DNA from: Phocaeicola sartorii JCM 17136 = DSM 21941
GTDB taxonomy: Bacteria > Bacteroidota > Bacteroidia > Bacteroidales > Bacteroidaceae
DNA length: 59,545 bases
Assembly: GCF_000614185.1 (NCBI RefSeq)
Contig: NZ_BAKM01000033.1
Span: 1-59,545 of the forward strand
Reading direction: 5' to 3'
The notes under the pieces are model-generated. The model searched no databases. It was not told the origin of the DNA and saw nothing but the letters and a program-made list of their open reading frames with translations. The translations under genes and the position numbers were made by a program. Below are positions 39,168-48,128 of the stretch, piece after piece; positions within the stretch are counted from its first letter, which is position 1, and every line of letters starts with the position of its first letter.

Positions 39168-41207
39168 ATGAAAAAATTACTGACCGTCATCATGGCTTGC
39201 ATCATAAGCCTGGGAGCAACCGCCCAAATCTCGAAAGAAGCCTTCGGGAAATGGCATCAGAACAAGTATTCCATGTTCATCCACTTCGGCCTTTATTCCG
39301 AACTGGGAGGCGTATGGGAAGGCAAACCCGTCACCCGGGGATACAGTGAACAGATACAGTCGTTTGCCGGCATCTTCAGTGACTGGTATGGAGATACCGC
39401 CTTACGGTTCAATCCTACCCTGTTCGATGCAGACGCTATCGTGTCACTGGCCAAAGAAGCCGGTATGCGCTCCATCGTCATTACCACCAAGCACCACGAC
39501 GGTTTCTGTATGTTCCGTACAGCCACCACCGACTATAATTCATACGATGCCACCCCCGGCAAACGCGACTTCGTAAAAGAGATGGCGGAAGCTTGCAAAC
39601 GCGGCGGAATCAACTTCGGCATCTATTTCTCACTGATAGACTGGCATTTTCCGCAAGCCTATCCCATCTCCAGCCACAACTGTGATTTCATCACCCCACA
39701 GCATCACGAATTCACCAAAGCCCAAGTGACCGAACTGCTGACCCACTACGGTCCCATCTCCGAACTTTGGTTTGACATGGGTTCCAACACTCCTGAACAA
39801 AGCAAGGAACTGTATCAACTGGTGCACAGATTGCAACCGGACTGTATGGTAAGCGGCCGGCTGGGCAATGATCAGTATGACTTCAGTGTCATGGCAGACA
39901 ACACATACCCCGAAGGCTCCCTGCAGACCGCATGGCAAACAGCCGCATCCATGTTCGATGAAACCTGGAGCTACCGTTCCTGGCAGAAAAGAGGGGACGT
40001 CCACACCAAAGCGATGGAAAAACTGCGCAGCCTGATCAATGTGGTTTCCCACGGTGGAAACTTCCTGCTGAACATCGGCCCCAAAGGCGACGGTTCCGTA
40101 GTTCCCTTTGAAAGGGAAGTGCTGAAAGAAATCGGTGCCTGGTTACAGAAAAACGGTGAAGCCATCTATGGCACGGAAGCCTCTCCTTTCCGCGAGCAAT
40201 TCGACTGGGGAACCATTACCCGCAAAGGCAATAACCTCTACCTCATCTTATCGGGCAGCCGCCCTGCCGATGGCAAAATCACGTTGAACGTGCCGGGATG
40301 CAAACTGCAAAAAGCAGACATAGAAGCGATTCAGAAAGGGCAGGACCTGATCTTCACACTGCCCGCCGACGCATACGGCAAAGACATCCAAGTGATTTGC
40401 GCCACGTTCGACCAACCGGTGGAACCGCAACCTATGGCTGCACAGCGCACTCCTAATTATAGTTATTCCTGCTTCGATTATTACAGCAACTACCGAAGTA
40501 CGGTAAGCTATCAATGGAGCATCAACAAATCCAACCTCAATGCACTGGAATTTACCTATACCCCGCAGGAGGCCGGCAAGGAATTACTGGTTGAAGTGGA
40601 CGGAACGCCTTATACAATAACTCTTGACGCAGGCAAGGCACAAGCTTTGAACCTATCTTCCAAGACCGTATGGGGGCAACGTTACCTCTGCGGACCGGGC
40701 AGCGGATTGTTCGACGCTCCTGCCACCATCCATACCGATCCGGACAAAGCACCGGTAAGAAAAGGACAATGGAAAGAAGTGAATGAGGAAAAAGCCATGT
40801 TCCCCAGCAATATTCTGGAAAGTTATTTCCTGATGCAGCAGGTGGAATCGCCCAAAGCGCAGGATGTTTTAGTAGATGTAGGTGCCGGAAACGGTATCGA
40901 AGTCTATCTGAACGGCAAGTCGGTCATGAAACACCTCAACCCCTACCGCTGCAAGTTCCGTGAAGAGAAGGTGCTGCTGCCGCTTCAAAAAGGCCGTAAC
41001 CAAATTGTGGTAAGAATGTACAACCGCTTCGAGAAAGAAACAGGCTACCTGCTTCGTCCGTCAGCGGAACAAGTTGTCTACAAGCAGAAATTCATTTTGC
41101 CACAAGTGGCAAAAGGGAAGCTTCATACGGTTGTGGTAAGACAGAACAATCTGCCATCCATCCATAAGGATACAGAATTATCCAATCTGAATGTAGAGGC
41201 AAGATAA
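39168..41207 (+). CDS. GH29 alpha-L-fucosidase
   Basis: A secreted protein of 679 residues with a signal peptide (residues 1-20). The GH29 catalytic barrel follows; the nucleophile Asp lies in ELWFDMGSN (D203), and KYSMFIHFGLYSELGG is the substrate-binding start. C-terminal beta-sandwich domains complete the protein. It removes terminal alpha-fucose, for example from H-antigen or mucin glycans. It sits 22 bases after miaA, converges with the next gene, and is next to the SusC/SusD locus. Confidence 0.9.
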   Translation: MKKLLTVIMACIISLGATAQISKEAFGKWHQNKYSMFIHFGLYSELGGVWEGKPVTRGYSEQIQSFAGIFSDWYGDTALRFNPTLFDADAIVSLAKEAGMRSIVITTKHHDGFCMFRTATTDYNSYDATPGKRDFVKEMAEACKRGGINFGIYFSLIDWHFPQAYPISSHNCDFITPQHHEFTKAQVTELLTHYGPISELWFDMGSNTPEQSKELYQLVHRLQPDCMVSGRLGNDQYDFSVMADNTYPEGSLQTAWQTAASMFDETWSYRSWQKRGDVHTKAMEKLRSLINVVSHGGNFLLNIGPKGDGSVVPFEREVLKEIGAWLQKNGEAIYGTEASPFREQFDWGTITRKGNNLYLILSGSRPADGKITLNVPGCKLQKADIEAIQKGQDLIFTLPADAYGKDIQVICATFDQPVEPQPMAAQRTPNYSYSCFDYYSNYRSTVSYQWSINKSNLNALEFTYTPQEAGKELLVEVDGTPYTITLDAGKAQALNLSSKTVWGQRYLCGPGSGLFDAPATIHTDPDKAPVRKGQWKEVNEEKAMFPSNILESYFLMQQVESPKAQDVLVDVGAGNGIEVYLNGKSVMKHLNPYRCKFREEKVLLPLQKGRNQIVVRMYNRFEKETGYLLRPSAEQVVYKQKFILPQVAKGKLHTVVVRQNNLPSIHKDTELSNLNVEAR

Positions 41208-41231
41208 AGCTTTGCTAGAAATAAAAAGAAG

Positions 41232-41270
41232 TCCCCCCCCGGATGTTTCTGTTATGAAATGTCCGGGGGA
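41232..41270. terminator. GC-rich hairpin between convergent genes
   Basis: A stem CCCCCGGAT (41236-41244) and GTCCGGGGG (41261-41269) with one G-T pair and a 16-base loop. It lies between the fucosidase stop and the unknown gene on the other strand. Confidence 0.6.
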
Positions 41271-41318
41271 AGTAACCTGGCCGGCACATAATCAGTCCTG
41301 GTCCACACCGTTCTGATA

Positions 41319-42092
41319 TCATGCTTTCTTCCTGTCCGCTTGATAATTCAGAATCACCCCTAACACTATCAGCACGGAAAGTACCATCCATGCAACATTC
41401 AGAAAGATCCCTCTCCATTCCTGCCGGGTGATGAACTGTGAATACAAAGGCCGTATAACCGGAGCTTGAGGATGATGAAGCTTGCAACGGGAGCGGTCAA
41501 TCGCTTTCTGGTAATCATCCAAATCAAAAGTACAACGCTCATAACATAGAACGGGTTGTCCTTTCTCATGCCTCACCGGAACCACCCATGCCTTAACTTC
41601 CCGCTCCTCATACTTATGGCGGGGCAATGAATCGGTAAATGCAGGAGCTACAGAAAAATGATATTGTTTCTGTTCCTTACGATAGCGGTGTCTGCCCATA
41701 CTTCGCGTCACCTCACGAGTGACAGTCACACTGCTCTTTCTGGCATAATCCACTTCAAGAGTATCGAAAGTGAAATACAGGGCATTGTTCTCCGGATTAT
41801 ACAAATCGGTAACAGCATGATAACACACCACCTCGTCCGCCGAATGAAACAGCCAGTTCTGCAAAGGAATAGTGAAAGCCACACTTGCAACCGCCATTAA
41901 TATAAGGAAAGGGACTTTCCATCTTGAAGCAACCATAAAAGCTCCCCCGGCAAGAGTGAGTAACGGAGGGAAAGCATACGTCGCAATTTGTAACCAACCA
42001 CCCGGATTAAAACCCAGGGTAACGGTGAACAAAATTCCCACAAAAGAAGGAATGAAAAGTAACAGTAACAGCTTTACAACCCAATTTTTCAT
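41319..42092 (-). CDS. Unrecognised membrane protein
   Basis: A 257-residue protein that I do not recognise. Hydrophobic helices lie near residues 6-24, 34-52, 59-77 and 226-244. Between them is a long soluble region with mixed charge (about residues 85-220), including a paired RSMGRHRYRKEQKQYHF stretch. The start at ATG 42092 is preferred over a TTG at 42098. A terminator (42229-42275) separates it from GH110, so it may not belong to the PUL transcription unit. Confidence 0.55.
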   Translation of the reverse strand: MKNWVVKLLLLLFIPSFVGILFTVTLGFNPGGWLQIATYAFPPLLTLAGGAFMVASRWKVPFLILMAVASVAFTIPLQNWLFHSADEVVCYHAVTDLYNPENNALYFTFDTLEVDYARKSSVTVTREVTRSMGRHRYRKEQKQYHFSVAPAFTDSLPRHKYEEREVKAWVVPVRHEKGQPVLCYERCTFDLDDYQKAIDRSRCKLHHPQAPVIRPLYSQFITRQEWRGIFLNVAWMVLSVLIVLGVILNYQADRKKA

Positions 42093-42228
42093 ATTCAATA
42101 TTAGTTTTATCCTGCCAAAGATAGCAATATAATTCTTGTTGTCTAAATCAAATTAGTAAATATTTTATCTCTACAACAAGACTAGGATTCATGAAACTGA
42201 CAGGGAAAAAACAATAAGATAAGACCGA

Positions 42229-42275
42229 TAAAAAAATCAGCTGTAAAGGAGGAAATTTCCACCCTTACAGCTGAT
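42229..42275 (-). terminator. Leftward terminator after GH110
   Basis: An 11-bp perfect stem ATCAGCTGTAA and TTACAGCTGAT (42236-42246 and 42265-42275), followed on the minus strand by a run of T's. It ends the GH110 transcript. Confidence 0.8.
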
Positions 42276-42347
42276 AACTTTATCTAATCTTACTATTCAG
42301 ACTTTCTTCCGCCTGTAACTACATCTCTGCAAACAAGGGGAAAATAT

Positions 42348-44123
42348 TTATTCGGCAATCGTCACATTCGTCACCCTTTCCAGCCAGAAGCGGTTCCGGT
42401 TAGGATGGAACGGTTTGTATTCCGTATTCAACTTAATGGTGTTATTGCGGAAGACCAACCATCGACAGACTTGGCATAAAGAATAGGAGCGTCGAAGGTT
42501 TCAAACTCATTGTCTTCAATCACAATGCCACCCTCGGGTCCGCCGTGGAAATATTGCTGCTGTCCCTTCAGGTCGGGAATCTCCGGATAGATGGAGATAA
42601 CCGCATTGGTAAACTGGAACAGATTAGTCAGCGCGTTTACAAAACGGTTCTTACGGATAATGACATGACGGCAGGCACCGGTCTCAAACCAACCGTTGCA
42701 ATCGCCGCAAAGCAGAATAGCAGCTCCCGAAGTATGGTCAAACAAGTTATTCTCGACGATAGTCTTGCGCGGGGTACTGAACAAAGAACCGCGTGCACGG
42801 TTATTACGGATCACATTACCGGAAAACAAAACTTCAGGAGTCCATGTGAGGTTCTCTATTCCGAAACCACTTTGTTCATTAATTACCTGGTCTACCGGTT
42901 CCTGAAACGTAATCAGGAACTCTCGCGCGCCTTCGGTCTGTTCTTTGTCATAAGGACGGATAGAAGTGATCTTATTCTGTTTTCCGACCAGTTCCATCGT
43001 ATTCGAACGGATAAACTGCACCTCATCACCCGGGCATCCCCACTCGAATCCCCACGACTGACCATGCATATAGCGGCCCACCAAGGTACGGTCGTCCACC
43101 CGTTTCACCACTTTCAAATAAGTGCCATGTACATTGATGGCATCATCCATCATCCCCTCATACAACCCGTTGCAAGACACAATCTTACCCTTACAACCGG
43201 AAAAATGGGTCGCATCTGCCTGCGTGGTAAAATAACGCGGATCGGCATCCCCTTTCAAACATACGCCAAATTTCTCAAGTGTAATATTTTCACAAAGCTG
43301 TGCCAACAATCCCATGCCTTCCGCATAATGTACCTTCACATTCTCAATCGTTGTATTGACATCATGGGAAAGGAATATACCGGGTGTGGGACGTCCCCAG
43401 CCACGCATGGCCACCACTGTCCCCGGCACCAGGCGGGCATCTTTCCACCCCGGAGCATGGATACGGCGCGGAGCCACCTCACTGGCTCCTTTCGTCGGAC
43501 AACCTATGTCACTGGTATTGTAAACCAGATGTTTGGTATCCCCGTCAAAAGCAATTCCCCACGAGTGTCTCATGGTCCATCCTTCACCATAAGCCTCGAA
43601 TATGGAATCTTTAGCAATGCGATAATCGACCACGGAGCCGGTTCAAAAACAATTCCATCCTGCGGATCGTTTTCTACGATCTTCACCTGGGCAATATGGG
43701 GGTTCTCGAAATCGATGCTGAAGTTCTTTAACAGACAGTTCTCTGAACGCAACAAGGAAACAGGCAACATCCTGCCGTGAAATACAAATTTGGAACCTTG
43801 CCCGTCTAATGTCAGATTCTTCATGTCCTCTAATGCGATACCTACTTTCTTGGGATTCGTTTGGTCGTGATTGGAAATATAATACTCGCGCACAGCGGCT
43901 CCTTTTTCATGAAATTCATAACGCCTTCGGGAAAACGGAGGATTACCTTCTCACCTTCCTTATATTCCGCCTTTATCTTGGCAAGCGCTTTTTGAAGAAC
44001 CGGAGAGGCATTTTTACTGCTATTGGCTTTCAGACCGAAAGCAGAGATTTCATAGACTTTCTGAGCAGAAAGAGTGGTGCACGATAACACCAGACTCAAT
44101 GATAAAACAGATAATAATTTCAT
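42348..44123 (-). CDS. glaB: GH110 alpha-1,3-galactosidase (three frameshifts)
   Basis: An exo-alpha-1,3-galactosidase of family GH110, about 592 residues after correction, with a signal peptide (residues 1-20). The right-handed beta-helix with KNLTLDGQGS, CGDCNGWFETGACRH and ENLTWTPEVL matches the characterised B. fragilis enzymes of the GlaB type. These cleave terminal alpha-1,3-galactose, including B-antigen structures. Frame breaks lie near 43923 (restores EGRYEFHEKGAAVREYY), 43631 (restores PAPWVDYRIAKDS) and 42456 (restores SVDGLVFRNNTIK); each fits one lost base in a run. With GH109 and GH29 it forms an ABH-antigen-degrading set. Confidence 0.9.
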
Positions 44124-44159
44124 TTTCAGTTAGAATTAAGAATTAATCGTATTGAAGTT

Positions 44160-44189
44160 TAAAGATACAGTGAAAGGAAATAGCCCAAT
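44160..44189 (-). promoter_or_regulatory. Candidate promoter of GH110
   Basis: On the minus strand TATCTTTA (44160-44167) resembles TAnnTTTG with a final-base change. An ATTG at 44186-44189 sits 18 bases upstream, near the -33 spacing. Confidence 0.45.
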
Positions 44190-44284
44190 CTATTAATCAG
44201 ATTTGTTTAAATTCTTTTAACATAGACTTGAAACAAAACACAAGCATGAAAAAGGCTTGAAAGCAACCTCTTTCTACTGGCAAA

Positions 44285-44325
44285 CAAAAAGGAAATGCAG
44301 CCCCAGCTGCACTCCCCCTTTCCTT
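44285..44325 (-). terminator. Leftward terminator upstream of GH110
   Basis: Nested stem: AAGGAAA (44289-44295) with TTTCCTT (44319-44325) and inner TGCAG/CTGCA, followed on the minus strand by T-rich sequence. It would end transcripts from GH109 and the remnant before GH110. With the remnant at 44367-44477 this is most of what the 397-base gap 44124-44520 contains. Confidence 0.6.
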
Positions 44326-44366
44326 ATCCTTGTTACTATTTTTAAATAGAATGTTATAAAATTATT

Positions 44367-44477
44367 TTAGAAAGTGTCATGATATCCTTTCACCTTGTTC
44401 CAAGCATCCGCACCACCCGTTCTCCACTTTGGAGCAGATGCAGTCATATAAACCGCATCCCCCTTGGGCACAGATGC
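44367..44477 (-). pseudogene. C-terminal coding remnant
   Basis: A 36-codon open frame with coding-like composition (VPKGDAVYMTASAPKWRTGG, then ADAWNKVKGYHDTF and a stop) and no proper start. The WNKVKGY stretch resembles the EWNVVKGY region of the neighbouring GH109 C-terminus, so it may be a decayed GH109-like fragment; the match is too short to be sure. Confidence 0.4.
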
Positions 44478-44520
44478 TTAAGAACAACATAAACTCGATA
44501 CACTTCACTTAAATGCTACA

Positions 44521-46071
44521 TTATTTGTCAGCTTCCGCCGCCCATTCTTTGGCTCCCTGTTCTTTCAGTTTAGCGGTGAATGCTTTGGCTTTTTCCATAC
44601 TTGCCTGTTCTTCTTCCGGGCTTGCATAAGCATGCTTGTAGCCTTTCACCACGTTCCATTCTCCACGAGTGAAGTCGGGGAATTCTACAGCAGCGCAGTT
44701 ATTGTCCATAGATATCTCACCCAGTTCGGCCAGTGCGCACCACTCGGCAAGGTCATACACATCCATATCCAGAGGCAGACCATTCTGCAAACAATATACC
44801 AGACGGCTGTCCATGATAAAGTCCATACCCCCGTGTCCGCCTACCTCTTTGGCTATTTCACCATACTTCTTCAGAATAGGGTGCTGGTATTTCTCAACCA
44901 AAGCATCCATTTCAGCTTGTGGCAGGAATCCGTGTGAGCTGAGATTGTCCACCTTGGGTTGTACTCCTGAAGCACTCAGCTGATCAGCTCCCAATGCGTA
45001 GCCTTCTGTAGGATATTTGTTGGCGAACCCTTTCACGCCTGTCAATTGATACAAACGGTTATAGGGTTGCGGAGTCATTACATTGTGTTGTATTTCGATC
45101 ACTTTACCGTTTTCGGTACGAATCATAGTCGTAGTGTGATCTCCATTACGGAAATTAGTGCATTCTGAACCTGTTTTGGCTTCTACCAATCCTTTTCCTA
45201 CTACTGATTTGGTATCCATGGCAGTCAGTGTCTTCATACGGTCGCCACGGTGAATATCCAAAACTTGTGCCACAGGGCCAAGGCCGTGTGTAGCATACAC
45301 ATCGCCACGATGACGCATATTGAATTCCAGACGCCAGCCCAGTTTGTCGTTTTCACCGTTTTTCCAGTAATAATCCCAGAAATCGCTGAGGTTGTGGATG
45401 TAAGCTCCTTGTGCACGGATTACCTCACCGAACACACCGTTCTGCGCCATGTTCAGCGTATTCATCTCAAACCAGTCATAGCAGCAGTTTTCCAGAATGA
45501 AGCAGTGCTTGCGTGTTGTCTCGCTCAAGTTGACAAGATCCCAGCATTCCTGCAGGTTCATGGCAGAAGGTACCTCGATGGCTACGTGCTTGCCGTTCTC
45601 CAATGCGCATTTGGCAATGGGGAAGTGGTGCAACCAGTCTGCGGCGATATATACCAAATCAATATCATCACGTTTACAAAGTTCCTCGTAACCTGTCTCA
45701 CCCGAGTAGATTGCCGCTTTCGGCATAGAAGCTTTCTTTAAAATGTTCTGGCATGCTTCCGCACGTTTAGGGTCATAATCACAAAACGCCACGATTTGGG
45801 TGCCGGGAATATGGGTGAAACGCGATACAGCTCCGGGACCACGCATTCCCAAGCCAACAAAGCCTACACGCACCACCTCCATTTTAGGAGCAGTAAGTCC
45901 GATCACGCTTTTTTGTCCGGCAGGACGTTCGGGGCTTTTTACAACAATAGTTCCCTCGTTCCACTCCCATTGCGTACCTTTATCGGTCGTATGGACAGTA
46001 GGAGCCTGAGGTGAACATGCACTCAGCACAACACATGCGCCGGCTACGAGTAATAGTTTGATTTTTTTCAT
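44521..46071 (-). CDS. GH109 alpha-N-acetylgalactosaminidase
   Basis: An NAD-dependent glycosidase of family GH109, 516 residues. A lipobox LSACSPQ lies at the N-terminus. A Gfo/Idh/MocA Rossmann domain follows (VGFVGLGMRG), then the GH109 catalytic region with MRHRGDVYATHG and the GGHGGMDF loop. The family removes terminal alpha-GalNAc, including blood-group A antigen. The start at ATG 46071 gives a standard lipoprotein leader. It lies 228 bases after susD and is read in the same direction; a terminator separates it from GH110. Confidence 0.9.
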   Translation of the reverse strand: MKKIKLLLVAGACVVLSACSPQAPTVHTTDKGTQWEWNEGTIVVKSPERPAGQKSVIGLTAPKMEVVRVGFVGLGMRGPGAVSRFTHIPGTQIVAFCDYDPKRAEACQNILKKASMPKAAIYSGETGYEELCKRDDIDLVYIAADWLHHFPIAKCALENGKHVAIEVPSAMNLQECWDLVNLSETTRKHCFILENCCYDWFEMNTLNMAQNGVFGEVIRAQGAYIHNLSDFWDYYWKNGENDKLGWRLEFNMRHRGDVYATHGLGPVAQVLDIHRGDRMKTLTAMDTKSVVGKGLVEAKTGSECTNFRNGDHTTTMIRTENGKVIEIQHNVMTPQPYNRLYQLTGVKGFANKYPTEGYALGADQLSASGVQPKVDNLSSHGFLPQAEMDALVEKYQHPILKKYGEIAKEVGGHGGMDFIMDSRLVYCLQNGLPLDMDVYDLAEWCALAELGEISMDNNCAAVEFPDFTRGEWNVVKGYKHAYASPEEEQASMEKAKAFTAKLKEQGAKEWAAEADK

Positions 46072-46299
46072 GATAATTGTTTTATAAATAAATAATAAAT
46101 GAATCGGTTTATGCACGAACACATAATAAATACGCCTATAAAGGACCTTTCCCCCCCTAGTGGAAGTGATTTTTTTAGAATCCATGTATTTCCATTCATT
46201 GTCATTCAGAAGGATAAACAAAGGCTTGCTGTCCATTGGACATGGAAAAACAAGCCTTTTTCATTGTTTATTCAAAAAAGTTGAAGAAAAGAAGAATCA

Positions 46300-48111
46300 T
46301 CAGTATCCAGGGTTCTGGTCATCTTTCAACAGCGGATTCACGTCCATGGCAGAAGTCGGAATAGGCATCAGGAGCAAACGATCTCCCCATACTTTATCTA
46401 TTACAACATATTTTTGCCATTCTTTTTTCACCGGATCAAATCCTCCACAAGGTGCTGTACTTTCGCCATTCATCGCCTCACGACAATATTCCAATCCGTA
46501 ACGACGTATATCATCGTAACGATGACCTTCGGCTGCCAGCTCAATACGACGCTCATTGCGTACCAACTCAAGAGCCGCATCTTTTGACAGACTGTTCGGG
46601 ACATTGGGCATACCGCAACGGTCGCGCAAATCATTCAAAGCATGCTGAACTTTTTCATCCCAACCATTATTTTGTACACGAGCTTCAGCATAAGTCAACA
46701 AAACCTCAGCATAGCGAATGATCGGATAATCCTCCACACTCTGCCAACCTTGATAAGGAGTAAGAGAAACCAACTTACGGTAATTATATCCGGTCCAAGA
46801 TTCATTTCCATCTGATCCGGCTTTCAAAGGATCCCACATATAATAGAAATCACCGGAGAAGTCCGTTTCCTGCCATCCTTTCAATGGAAATAAAATAGAA
46901 GCATACAAACGGCTGTCACGATTACGGAACTCCTGCATATAAGGGATTGACTTGATGTCCAATGTAGGCACCTTTTCACGGAACACTGCCGGAGCAACCG
47001 ATTTATAAGTTTCTCCCACCGGCTCTGCAAAATACTTCATCCACATATCGGCAAAACGTGCACGTCTGGTTTCTTCGGAAGGAATTTCAGGAAGAGTTTT
47101 TCCATCAATGCTCCAATAGGCATCCACCAGATCCTGCATGGGCTCAAAAGAAGAGTATCCAGATCCCATCTGACTGGGACGAATATATGTATAACGAGTC
47201 CAATCACAGTTATTATCATCTGCCATGTATTCACGTGTCAGGATATATTCAGGATTACCCGGATTGGCATTCTCTTTGTGCCACAAGGTTTCATAACTGA
47301 ACAATCCTTTTACAAACTTGTCTTTGTCAATACCCACTTCAGCAAAATCAATATATTTCTCCATTTCATCGGCTTCCTGCTGTTGTGCCGCATTCAAAGA
47401 AGTTACACGGAACAAGGAATGATGTCCTTCCGATATCACTTTGCCGGCAGAAGCCTCAGCCTCTGTATAGTTACCGAAATAAAGGGCAGCGCGGGCACGC
47501 AAAGCCAAAGCAGCGGCACGGGTAATACGGCTTGACTCATACAAATAACTGCCATCATATTCATCAGGAAGTATTTCGGCTATTTCATTCAGCTCGCTCA
47601 AAATAAAAGCCTGTACTTTTTCTGCCGGATCGCGTTTTGCATAAGGTGCATTATATTCGGGCACATCAGTAAAAAGATAGGCCTTGCCAAACTTCGTAGT
47701 CAGTTGTAAATACTGCCAGGCACGGAAGAAACGGGCTTCTGCCTTCATACGTTCCTTCAGTCCTTCACTGATATCACATTTATCTACATTGATGATAAAA
47801 TTATTGGCTATGCGGACTGTACTATAACCATAACCAAAATCATTCCCTGCCGTGATACCATTGGTTTGTACCAACTCATAGGGACCTTCCCACGGTTTAT
47901 GGCTATGCGCGTTATCGGTATACATTTCATCCCAGATATCCATGCCCGGGAGTTCTGCATACAACGCGTTCAATCCATTCCAAGCATCTTTCTCGTTTTT
48001 CCAGAAAGTCTCGGTAGATATATCAGAAGGTGGAACAACGTCCAAATCACATGAAACCATAGATGCACACAGCAGTGCAGAAAATGTGATATATTTAATG
48101 TTGAATTTCAT
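46300..48111 (-). CDS. SusD-like glycan-binding lipoprotein
   Basis: A 603-residue surface lipoprotein of the RagB/SusD family (lipobox MVSCDL, Cys21). The N-terminal TPR-like helices and the RagB region include ARFFRAWQYLQLTTKFG and SAEARVQ-type motifs, and it ends with NPLLKDDQNPGY. SusD binds glycans at the outer face and lids the SusC barrel. It is 17 bases after susC, as expected for a pair. The matching sugar is inferred from the GH genes nearby. Confidence 0.95.
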   Translation of the reverse strand: MKFNIKYITFSALLCASMVSCDLDVVPPSDISTETFWKNEKDAWNGLNALYAELPGMDIWDEMYTDNAHSHKPWEGPYELVQTNGITAGNDFGYGYSTVRIANNFIINVDKCDISEGLKERMKAEARFFRAWQYLQLTTKFGKAYLFTDVPEYNAPYAKRDPAEKVQAFILSELNEIAEILPDEYDGSYLYESSRITRAAALALRARAALYFGNYTEAEASAGKVISEGHHSLFRVTSLNAAQQQEADEMEKYIDFAEVGIDKDKFVKGLFSYETLWHKENANPGNPEYILTREYMADDNNCDWTRYTYIRPSQMGSGYSSFEPMQDLVDAYWSIDGKTLPEIPSEETRRARFADMWMKYFAEPVGETYKSVAPAVFREKVPTLDIKSIPYMQEFRNRDSRLYASILFPLKGWQETDFSGDFYYMWDPLKAGSDGNESWTGYNYRKLVSLTPYQGWQSVEDYPIIRYAEVLLTYAEARVQNNGWDEKVQHALNDLRDRCGMPNVPNSLSKDAALELVRNERRIELAAEGHRYDDIRRYGLEYCREAMNGESTAPCGGFDPVKKEWQKYVVIDKVWGDRLLLMPIPTSAMDVNPLLKDDQNPGY

Positions 48112-48128
48112 AATTTTATTTTTTTGAA

